Program-made: the position numbers and the translations under genes
Notes under the pieces: model-generated
The model's input: only the letters and a program-made list of their open reading frames with translations
The model's database searches: none
Told to the model about the DNA's origin: nothing
Assembly (NCBI RefSeq): GCF_001277345.1
Contig: NZ_LIUT01000001.1
Location: 75,400 to 139,399, forward strand
Direction: 5' to 3'
From: Paenibacillus solani
Lineage (GTDB): Bacteria > Bacillota > Bacilli > Paenibacillales > Paenibacillaceae
DNA length: 64,000 nucleotides
Shown: piece after piece, positions 41,627 through 49,573 of the stretch
Numbering within the stretch: position 1 is the first letter of the stretch
Layout: each line of letters starts with the position of its first letter

Positions 41627-42652
41627 TTAAGAGGAGTAAACGCCATAGCTGCCATTCTGGTTGCCGCAAGAATTACGGACTACAAGTTCAGGTTCTACAA
41701 CAAAGGAACTTGTACTAGCTTGATTATTGATAAGGTCATAGAGCATGAGGGCAGAGAGAACGCCCAGTTTCTCTTTATTTTGTCTCATTGTTGTTAGTGT
41801 AGGTTTTGTATATTTGCAGGCCTCGATATCATCACAACCAATAATTGCGATATCCTCTGGTACTTTTAAATTATGTTCTTCGATAGCTCTCATCGCGCCA
41901 ATGGCGATTAGATCGGAAGCAGCAAAGATCGCACGAGGTAGCTTCTCAGCTTGCAGAATTTTCTTCATCGCATGATAACCGCTTTGCTCGAAGAAGTCTG
42001 TCCCGTTAACAAACCATTCAGGATGGATTGTTAACCCTAAAGCATCCATAGCATCACGGTAACCCGATTCTCGAATATTCGAAATGTTCGATGAAGTTGA
42101 ACTACCGATATATCCTAAATCCCGATATCCCATCAAGTAGAAATGTTCAACGACTTTAGAAGTCAGTTTGTAGTTGTCAGACATGATATATCCTGAATTC
42201 TTACCTGTGAGCTTGATATCTACGCCAAGACAAGGGATATCACTCTGGTCTAGAGCGTCTATAGAAGGTTCAATTTCTTGACCGGAGATAATGACACAAC
42301 CAGCCACCTGGTACGATAGACAGCGCAATAGATAGTCATTTTCTTCGCCATCAGTCTTTGTATTTGTTAAGAACAGCAAGTCATAACCGAGAGATCCAAT
42401 CTGCTTCTTAAATGAATTTAATACTGCATTAAAGAAAGGGTGAGTAAAATCAACATTTTGCTTACCCGCAAAGATAACAACGATTAAGTTAGATTTTTTT
42501 AACGAAGGCGCGGGTGTGTAACCTGTCTTGCGCATGATCTCAAGAACCCGATTTCTTGTTTCTTCAGAAACGTCACTATAATTATTGATAATTTTTGAGA
42601 CAGTGGATAATGAGACACCAGCCATCTTAGCGATAGTTTTATTATTCACCAT
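41627..42652 (-). CDS. LacI family transcriptional regulator
   Basis: 341 aa. N-terminal LacI helix-turn-helix (NKTIAKMAGVSLSTVSKIINNYSDVSEETRNRV, residues 4-36) and a periplasmic-binding-like sugar sensor domain (from about 55). It is divergent from the ABC transporter/phosphorylase operon and very likely represses it in the absence of the sugar. ATG at 42652. The shared intergenic region contains four CGAAA/TTTCG dyads that may be its operators. Confidence 0.9.
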   Translation of the reverse strand: MVNNKTIAKMAGVSLSTVSKIINNYSDVSEETRNRVLEIMRKTGYTPAPSLKKSNLIVVIFAGKQNVDFTHPFFNAVLNSFKKQIGSLGYDLLFLTNTKTDGEENDYLLRCLSYQVAGCVIISGQEIEPSIDALDQSDIPCLGVDIKLTGKNSGYIMSDNYKLTSKVVEHFYLMGYRDLGYIGSSTSSNISNIRESGYRDAMDALGLTIHPEWFVNGTDFFEQSGYHAMKKILQAEKLPRAIFAASDLIAIGAMRAIEEHNLKVPEDIAIIGCDDIEACKYTKPTLTTMRQNKEKLGVLSALMLYDLINNQASTSSFVVEPELVVRNSCGNQNGSYGVYSS

Positions 42653-42728
42653 GAACCCCTCTTTTTCGAAAGTGATATTCGTGAAAAAGCTATTAAAATC
42701 TGTAATTTAGATTAGAAATATATAGTTT

Positions 42729-42942
42729 ACGAAAAATATTTTCGTTGATTAATTGTAGTTTGTTTATGAACAGAAGTCAATAAAGCCAAAATTATGAAGA
42801 AAATCTCTTTACAAGTGCATGAAGTGGTGCAATAATAGGTTCACGAAACAATTTCGGAAATATAAATTGTGAATTGCGAAAATTTCGTTGGTCTTAAATC
42901 ATATATACTTGATTAAATGGAAAGCGTTTTCGAAATGTTTCG
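42729..42942. promoter_or_regulatory. Four CGAAA...TTTCG dyads and a cre-like site (putative operators)
   Basis: ACGAAAA-ata-TTTTCGT (42729-42745), CGAAA-caa-TTTCG (42844-42856), CGAAA-a-TTTCG (42877-42887) and CGAAA-tg-TTTCG (42931-42942) lie between the divergent lacI-type gene and the transporter operon. LacI-family sites usually have a central CG, which these do not, so spacing varies and assignment is tentative. GGAAAGCGTTTTCG (42919-42932) is a 12/14 match to cre. A TATACT (42904-42909) may be the -10. Confidence 0.5.
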
Positions 42943-42982
42943 GAATATAAGTCATTACAAAACAAACTGGGGGGTCAATCTC

Positions 42983-44329
42983 ATGTTGAAAAGATTGTCT
43001 GCACTACTACTTGCATCCTCGCTCGTTGTTGGGTTGACAGCATGCGGTGGAAGCGAGAAATCTGCTGACTCTGGATCCAATCAATCCGGAGGGAAGAAAG
43101 TAATTAAAATGCTTCACTGGAAGCAAAGCAACATCAATACAGTACTTGAAGACATCAACAAACAATTTGAAGAGAAATATCCTGAATACAAGATCGAGTA
43201 CATAACGACAGGACCTGATGATGAATACAAACAAGCAAGCCGTACTCGGATCACTGCTGGTGATGTAGATATCTTTGCTGATTTGTCAGGTATGAGACTT
43301 TCGCCTAAAGAATGGACTCCTGGTGCAAAAGTGCCGGATTGGCAGCAATGGATTGATTCTGGTCTCATCGCAGATTTGACTGGTCAAGATTTTATTAAAA
43401 ACTATGTCCCAAGCGATATTGAACAAGCTGGTACATATAACGGCAAAGTATACGGTATCCCAACAGGGAAAGTTGTGATGTCTGGTATCTTCTATAATAA
43501 AGATATTTTTGCGAAATATGGATTGGAAGTTCCAACAACATGGAGTGAATTCATTAAGCTGAATGATACACTGAAAGAAAATGGTGTTACTCCAATCGGT
43601 ATGGCAGGTAAAGATGTATGGCCTCTTAAATTGCCTGCATTCGGTTTGCAAGCACATATTCTTGGCGGCGGCGATCAAGAGAAGTTTATCGAAGGCGTAT
43701 GGAAGGGTACCTCCAAATTTACAGATCCAGATGCCGTTGAAGTATTAGAAAAAATGAAAACGATTCAAGATGAATACACGATGGACGGATTTATGGGTGT
43801 TGATTACGGTACAATTCCATCTTACTTCGCAACTGGCAAAGTAGCAATGATGCCGAATGGTTCTTGGGAAGCTCCAACGGTTGCAGCAGCTAACGCTGAC
43901 TTGAATTTTGGTTATTTCCCAATTCCAGCAACAGAAAATGCAGATGTGAATAAAGCACTTGTTGGTAAATACGATATGACTTGGTACGTAGCTGAGAAAG
44001 GTAAGAACAAAGAAGGAGCAATTAAATGGCTTGAGTTCTTCTCCGAGCCAGATATCTACGCACAATTTGTTAAAGCAGCAGGTTTCTTGCCTACAATGCC
44101 AGATGTAAAAACAGATAGCAAATTCTTTGATGAAGAAGTTATGCCATATATGGATGGTTTCCAATTGGCTTATGAAATCTTGATGATTAACCGTGAAAAC
44201 GTTGGAGAGCACTTGGCTGCAGAAGGCGTTCATACAGAGTACTTGGCTCCAGGCGGTGAATTCAAGACTGCGAAGGAACTAGCAGAGGTTCAACAAAAAG
44301 AGTGGGACAGTGCTGCCCCTAAGCAATAG
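42983..44329 (+). CDS. CUT1 ABC transporter sugar-binding lipoprotein
   Basis: 448-aa extracellular lipoprotein; lipobox VVGLTAC with Cys21. SBP type 1 fold: MLHWKQSNINTVLEDINKQF, YEIDVFA-like DVDIFADLSGM, IPTGKVVMSGIFYNKDIF. It delivers an oligosaccharide, presumably a short beta-glucan, to the two permeases downstream. The ATG at 42983 is taken because the signal peptide starts there; its site (GGGGGG) is unusual, and the frame opens at 42917 within the operator region. A 34-bp palindrome separates it from the permease genes. Confidence 0.9.
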   Translation: MLKRLSALLLASSLVVGLTACGGSEKSADSGSNQSGGKKVIKMLHWKQSNINTVLEDINKQFEEKYPEYKIEYITTGPDDEYKQASRTRITAGDVDIFADLSGMRLSPKEWTPGAKVPDWQQWIDSGLIADLTGQDFIKNYVPSDIEQAGTYNGKVYGIPTGKVVMSGIFYNKDIFAKYGLEVPTTWSEFIKLNDTLKENGVTPIGMAGKDVWPLKLPAFGLQAHILGGGDQEKFIEGVWKGTSKFTDPDAVEVLEKMKTIQDEYTMDGFMGVDYGTIPSYFATGKVAMMPNGSWEAPTVAAANADLNFGYFPIPATENADVNKALVGKYDMTWYVAEKGKNKEGAIKWLEFFSEPDIYAQFVKAAGFLPTMPDVKTDSKFFDEEVMPYMDGFQLAYEILMINRENVGEHLAAEGVHTEYLAPGGEFKTAKELAEVQQKEWDSAAPKQ

Positions 44330-44349
44330 TTATTGAATAATGTCTGCTT

Positions 44350-44383
44350 ACAGGGTCTGAACAAGTACTTGTTCAGACCCTGT
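44350..44383. repeat. 34-bp perfect palindrome between binding-protein and permease genes
   Basis: ACAGGGTCTGAACAAGT (44350-44366) is followed immediately by its exact reverse complement (44367-44383). No U-run follows. Such hairpins between SBP and permease genes typically protect the upstream mRNA or partly stop transcription, giving more binding protein than permease. Confidence 0.75.
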
Positions 44384-44469
44384 ACTTCATATCACAGGTA
44401 CTCCTTGAGTTACCGTAATGTGAGGATGAAGTTCTAGAGTTGTGAAAAAGGAATTGCGAGGTGTACTTT

Positions 44470-45360
44470 ATGTATCCATTCGGAAGAGGTAGTAAGCGAT
44501 TAATTCCTTACTTGCTATTACTCATCCCACTTCTGTTATATGTGGTGTTCTATGCAGGGCCTTCCGTAATGACGGTAATCTATTCTTTTACGGATATGAA
44601 GAATGTTCCGGGAACTGAAGTTAATTTTGTCGGTTTGGATAATTATAAAAGCTTGTTGTTTTCAGGTAACTCGTCAGAACGCTGGGCTTCTATAGGTCGC
44701 TCACTATACTTTATGTTCGTTGTAACGATTCTGCAAAATGGTATTGCGCTGCTCGTTGCTGTCGTCCTTAACCAAAGGCTGAAAGGAGATAAAGCTTATC
44801 GCGCTATCTTTTTCCTGCCTGTTGTACTGGGTGTAGCGGTAGTATCTCTAATCTGGTCTTTGATGTTTGATCCAATCAGTGGTCCAGTTCAACAATTGTA
44901 TAGTGTATTCGGGTATAAGGATACGTTCTTTGGAAGCTTTACTCATGCCTTTAACTACATCATCTTCGTACAAATCTGGATGTATATGGGGTATTCCATG
45001 TTGATTTTCCTCGCAGGTCTGCAATCTGTACCTAGAGATCTCTATGAAGCTGGACATATTGATGGAACGAGTCGCTGGCAAGCATTCCGGAGCATTACAT
45101 TCCCTCTTATTGCTCCATCCTTTACCGTAAATATGCTCTTATCCATCATTGGTGCAATGCAAACATTCGATATTATTTTGGCTACTACAGACGGTAATTT
45201 CAATACAAGAACCATGGCTTATGACGTTTATAAAGAAACTTTCCGTGGCAGTCTCGATATGGGGCTTCCAGCCGCCTTGTCTGTACTGCAGTTCCTTGTT
45301 GTCCTGGTCTTTGTTGTTGTTGCTGTCAAGCAAATGCGTCAGCGGGAGGTGGAATATTAA
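44470..45360 (+). CDS. CUT1 ABC transporter permease 1 (MalF-like)
   Basis: 296 aa, six predicted membrane helices. The EAA loop, contact site for the ATPase, reads DLYEAGHIDGTSRWQAFRSITFPL. ATG at 44470 behind GAGGTG. Its stop codon overlaps the next start by one base (TAATG). No ATPase gene is in the cluster, so a shared MsmX-type ATPase encoded elsewhere must energise it. Confidence 0.9.
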   Translation: MYPFGRGSKRLIPYLLLLIPLLLYVVFYAGPSVMTVIYSFTDMKNVPGTEVNFVGLDNYKSLLFSGNSSERWASIGRSLYFMFVVTILQNGIALLVAVVLNQRLKGDKAYRAIFFLPVVLGVAVVSLIWSLMFDPISGPVQQLYSVFGYKDTFFGSFTHAFNYIIFVQIWMYMGYSMLIFLAGLQSVPRDLYEAGHIDGTSRWQAFRSITFPLIAPSFTVNMLLSIIGAMQTFDIILATTDGNFNTRTMAYDVYKETFRGSLDMGLPAALSVLQFLVVLVFVVVAVKQMRQREVEY

Positions 45361-46196
45361 TGAAGAGATCAAAATCAGTCAACCTCCTGTCCTACTCATT
45401 AGTCGCGATTTTGCTCATTCTTTATGTGGTTCCACTCCTGTTCGTATTCAATGTATCGTTTAAATCATTTAATGATTATTTGCTGGATCCGCTTGGAATT
45501 GTTCAGAATTTTAATTTTTCTAACTATACAGAAGCATGGAAGCAAGGTTCTTTCTCGAACTATTTCGTGAATAGCGTGCTCTATACGGGAACTTCTACAG
45601 TGTTTACGATTCTGATCTCACTTTTCGCTGCGTTTCCTATAGCACGTGGTTATGTGAAGTGGGGCGGACTGATTTACTTTTTCTTTATCATGTCTCAATT
45701 TTTGCCGAATCCGATGGTTTCGCAGTTTAAGCTGATGTTGTTCTTTAAGGATCATTTGCCATTCATGGGATATGACTCACAAATCGGTTACATCCTGCTT
45801 AAGACATCGGGCACTGGAGTCGTATTTATGATGTTCGTAGGTTACATCAAATCCATCAGCCGTGATCTGGACGAAGCTGCGGGTATGGATGGCTGCGGAT
45901 ACAGCCGCTTTCTTCTTCAGATTGCATTGCCGCTTATGAAGCCCATCATTGCAACAGGGGTTATTTTGACAGCGATCGCTACATGGAATGACTTTGTAGG
46001 ACCGATCATGTACTTGTCCAGTCCAGGCAACTGGCCGATTACTGCAGGCTTGAAGGAATTCAAAGGACAGTACGGAAACAACTGGCCGCTGCTAGCATGT
46101 GGAATTACGATCGTTGCCGCACCGCTTATTGTTCTTTATGTATTTATTCAGAAGTACATCGTAGATGGAGCATTAGATGGAGCCGTTAAGTCGTAG
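45360..46196 (+). CDS. CUT1 ABC transporter permease 2 (MalG-like)
   Basis: 278 aa, six predicted membrane helices; EAA loop DLDEAAGMDGCGYSRFLLQIALPL. Translationally coupled to permease 1 through TAATG. The two large phosphorylase genes follow, the first 83 nt downstream. Confidence 0.9.
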   Translation: MKRSKSVNLLSYSLVAILLILYVVPLLFVFNVSFKSFNDYLLDPLGIVQNFNFSNYTEAWKQGSFSNYFVNSVLYTGTSTVFTILISLFAAFPIARGYVKWGGLIYFFFIMSQFLPNPMVSQFKLMLFFKDHLPFMGYDSQIGYILLKTSGTGVVFMMFVGYIKSISRDLDEAAGMDGCGYSRFLLQIALPLMKPIIATGVILTAIATWNDFVGPIMYLSSPGNWPITAGLKEFKGQYGNNWPLLACGITIVAAPLIVLYVFIQKYIVDGALDGAVKS

Positions 46197-46279
46197 GATT
46201 ACGACTTGCGGTTCTATCTATGTTACTGAACATTCGTTTGTAGAGACATGCATATTTTGAATGTGAGGGGATGGTCTAG

Positions 46280-49200
46280 ATGAAACAGCGATACATATTT
46301 GATGATCAAGGTCGTTTTGTGATAACAGATTATAACCGATTGAAGCCGTTTGCTTCCTTTTTACCAGGATTAGCGGGCTTGAAAGGAAAGCCATTGTGGA
46401 GCTTCTATGTCAATCGTGGACAAGGGATTGCAAGCTTCGGAGTGCAGGACAAGGATGGTGCGATCCTGGAGTTCCAACCTGCTAACAAGTCTTATCAAGC
46501 GGTACCATTACAAGGCTTTCGTACGTTTATAAAGCTTGATGGTCAGGTTCATGAGCCTTTTTCATATCAGAAAGGATCAGCTTCCGTCCAAGAGCGGATG
46601 ACGATCGAAGCGAATACACTGCAGATTGAATCTGTTGATGAAGCTAGAGGGCTTGCGGTGAAGGTGACTTACTTTATCCTGCCGAATGAATCCTTCGCTG
46701 CTCTGGTACGCCAAGTGACGATTCAAAACTTGCATTCGGAAGAGAAGAAGATTGAAGTGATTGATGGATTGCCAGGAATTCTACCTTACGGGTTGTCGAA
46801 TGCAGCTTATAAGGAGCTTGGTTATACACTGAAAAGCTGGATGGAGGTTTATAATCTGGAGCAGAACATTCCGTATTATAAACTGCGTGCCAGCACAGCG
46901 GATTCAGCTGAGGTTACAGGCATTGAGGGTGGGCATTTCATGCTGTCCTTCGGTGATGATGGCGTTAAAGAGCAAGTTCTGTCTCCGATTGTGGATGCAG
47001 ATCTTATATTTGGAAGTAATAGCTCTTTGATCACAGCTGACAGCTTCAGGGACGCATCTCTTCAAGAGTTGATGACACGGCCGCAAGTAACGACAAACAA
47101 GGTACCAAGCGGCTTTGCGGCGGTAGATGTAACGCTCCCTGGGGGAGGCAAGTATGATGTGTATACCCTCATTGGGCATGTACATGATGTAGAGCATATT
47201 AATGCAAAACAAGTGGAGCTTGTTAGTCGCGAATACATTGCACAGAAGCTGAATGAAGCGCGTGAGTTAACGGAGCAATTGACGAACGTCATTGCAACAA
47301 AGACTGCGGATAAGCGTTTTGATGCGTATTGTCGCCAATGCTATATGGACAATGCCCTTCGCGGAGGACATCCGATTACACTGGACAGTGGTAACCCGGA
47401 AGAACCGTTCATTTATCATGTGTATTCCAGAAAGCATGGGGATTTGGAGCGGGATTATAACTTTTTTACTGTGGCACCGAGCTATTATTCACAAGGAAAC
47501 GGAAATTTCCGGGATGCGAATCAGAACCGCCGCAGTGATACGTTAATGAATCCGGATGTGAAGGATTTTAACGTGAAAATGTTCATGAACTTTATTCAAG
47601 CTGACGGTTACAACCCGCTTGTCATTCAAGGGTGCAGTTTCCGTCTAAAAGATGACGCGGCGCAAAGCTGGATGTCATGGGTAAGCGAACAAGACCGGAC
47701 GAAGGTGTCGAGCTTCTTAAGCAATTCCTTTACACCAGGCGTCCTGCTCGAATTTATCGAGAATCAGCGCATAGAACTAAACGTGGATGCAGACTCATTT
47801 TTGCTCGAAGTGTTATCTGAGTCGGAGCAATATGCGGAAGCTGTGTTCGGTGAAGGATACTGGATTGATCACTGGACCTATAATATGGACCTGATTGAGA
47901 GCTATCTGTCCGTATATCCGGATCGGAAAGAACAGCTGCTGTTTGATGATAAATCTTATATGTATTATGACAGTCCTGCTGACGTTCTTCCGCGCGATCA
48001 GAAGACGGTGCTTACGGACGGCAAGGTTCGGAGATACGGGGCGCTGCGTGAGAGCGAAGAGAAAGAACATCTGCTTAATGCTCGTAAGACCCTTAAGACA
48101 TGGGTTCGTACACAGCAAGGTCATGGTGAGATTTATAAGACCTGCCTATTTGAAAAATTAGTATCCCTGGCACTGCTGAAATTCGCCACACTTGATCCGG
48201 AAGGGATTGGTGTGGAGATGGAAGCGAACAAACCGGGATGGAATGATTCCCTGAATGGTTTACCGGGCTTATTCGCTTCAGGCTTCGGGGAATTGTGCGA
48301 GCTGCAGCGAGTGCTTGCCTTCATCGAACAGGTGGAGAGTCATGAGCGGACAATCTCTATCCCTGTAGAGTTGGCTAAATTACTGGAAGAAGTTGAAGCT
48401 TTATTGGATCAATATCTAGCTTCCTCTCAGGAGCCCGCGGATACCTTCAAGTATTGGGATCAGGTGTCCAGTGCGCGTGAAGCCTATCGTGAGAAGGTAT
48501 GTTTTGGCTTCGATGGTGAGTTAAGCGAGCTTGTGGTTTCTGATATTAAGCAGGCTATTCATAAATTCTTGCAGCATGTTGAGCGAGGAATCGCCAAAGG
48601 TTTGGAAATCGGTAACGGCGTCTATCCAACGTTTTTTGCTTATGAGGCAGTAGATTATGAACCTGTAACTGAACCTTATAAAGGGCCGCGGACGAACGCA
48701 AAAGGGCAGTCTTTTGTACGGGTGACTTCATTCCGCAGAGTGGACTTGCCATACTTCCTGGAAGGACCTGTGCGTGCGATGAAGACAATCACGGAAGCTG
48801 AAAGCAAGCGTGATCTCTATCAGCGCATTCAAGAGACAGAACTGTATGATCGCAAGCTTCAAATGTACAAGGTAAATGCCTCTCTGGCTGAGACGACTCC
48901 GGAAATCGGACGTTCCAGAGCATTTACACCAGGCTGGCTGGAGAACGGCTCTGTATTCTTGCATATGTCATACAAATATCTATTGGAATTATTGAAGGGA
49001 GAACTTTATAACGAGTTCTTCACCGAGATTAAGCATGGTCTTGTACCATTCCTGGATCCTGCTGTTTATGGGCGGAGCACACTTGAGAACAGCTCTTTCA
49101 TCGCCAGTAGTGTAAACCCTGATCCTTCACTGCACGGAAGGGGCTTTGTTGCTCGACTAAGTGGATCTACAGCTGAGTTTATATCCATGTGGAATCTAAT

Positions 49201-49510
49201 GATGTGGGGCAAGCATCCATTCGTAATGGAAGAAGGACGGCTTCAGCTTCAGCTGCAGCCAGTGCTGCCAGCTTGGTTGTTCGATGATAACGATACGATC
49301 CAAGCTGTATTCTTGGGTGAGATTGAGGTTGTCTATCATAATCCTTCAAGAAAAGATACGTTTGGAGAGCACGGTGCCAAGGTGTCCGATATGGTGTTGA
49401 CGCTGAAAGATGGCCGGACAATTCATGTGGTGAAGAGCGTATCGAATGAGGAGCATGCGTTACTTGTACGTAATCGAGATGTGAGCCGAATCGAAGTTAC
49501 ATTACAATAA
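46280..49510 (+). CDS. Large beta-glucan phosphorylase-like protein (GH94/GH149/GH161 type)
   Basis: 1076-aa cytoplasmic (no signal peptide) protein of the cellobiose-phosphorylase superfamily: N-terminal beta-sandwich (about 1-330), then an (alpha/alpha)6 barrel. Asp656 in PGWNDSLNGLPGLFASG matches the general-acid Asp of these families. At this length it fits the beta-1,3-oligoglucan phosphorylase groups (GH161, known from Paenibacillus polymyxa, or GH149) better than the ~800-aa cellobiose phosphorylases. It would split beta-glucans with phosphate to glucose 1-phosphate. Start ATG 46280 behind GAGGGGATGG. Family number needs confirmation. Confidence 0.75.
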   Translation: MKQRYIFDDQGRFVITDYNRLKPFASFLPGLAGLKGKPLWSFYVNRGQGIASFGVQDKDGAILEFQPANKSYQAVPLQGFRTFIKLDGQVHEPFSYQKGSASVQERMTIEANTLQIESVDEARGLAVKVTYFILPNESFAALVRQVTIQNLHSEEKKIEVIDGLPGILPYGLSNAAYKELGYTLKSWMEVYNLEQNIPYYKLRASTADSAEVTGIEGGHFMLSFGDDGVKEQVLSPIVDADLIFGSNSSLITADSFRDASLQELMTRPQVTTNKVPSGFAAVDVTLPGGGKYDVYTLIGHVHDVEHINAKQVELVSREYIAQKLNEARELTEQLTNVIATKTADKRFDAYCRQCYMDNALRGGHPITLDSGNPEEPFIYHVYSRKHGDLERDYNFFTVAPSYYSQGNGNFRDANQNRRSDTLMNPDVKDFNVKMFMNFIQADGYNPLVIQGCSFRLKDDAAQSWMSWVSEQDRTKVSSFLSNSFTPGVLLEFIENQRIELNVDADSFLLEVLSESEQYAEAVFGEGYWIDHWTYNMDLIESYLSVYPDRKEQLLFDDKSYMYYDSPADVLPRDQKTVLTDGKVRRYGALRESEEKEHLLNARKTLKTWVRTQQGHGEIYKTCLFEKLVSLALLKFATLDPEGIGVEMEANKPGWNDSLNGLPGLFASGFGELCELQRVLAFIEQVESHERTISIPVELAKLLEEVEALLDQYLASSQEPADTFKYWDQVSSAREAYREKVCFGFDGELSELVVSDIKQAIHKFLQHVERGIAKGLEIGNGVYPTFFAYEAVDYEPVTEPYKGPRTNAKGQSFVRVTSFRRVDLPYFLEGPVRAMKTITEAESKRDLYQRIQETELYDRKLQMYKVNASLAETTPEIGRSRAFTPGWLENGSVFLHMSYKYLLELLKGELYNEFFTEIKHGLVPFLDPAVYGRSTLENSSFIASSVNPDPSLHGRGFVARLSGSTAEFISMWNLMMWGKHPFVMEEGRLQLQLQPVLPAWLFDDNDTIQAVFLGEIEVVYHNPSRKDTFGEHGAKVSDMVLTLKDGRTIHVVKSVSNEEHALLVRNRDVSRIEVTLQ

Positions 49511-49573
49511 CGGACGGATGAATACAAGGCATTACATTGAGCAGGTTCAGCTGAGTTGAAGGGATGGAGAAAT

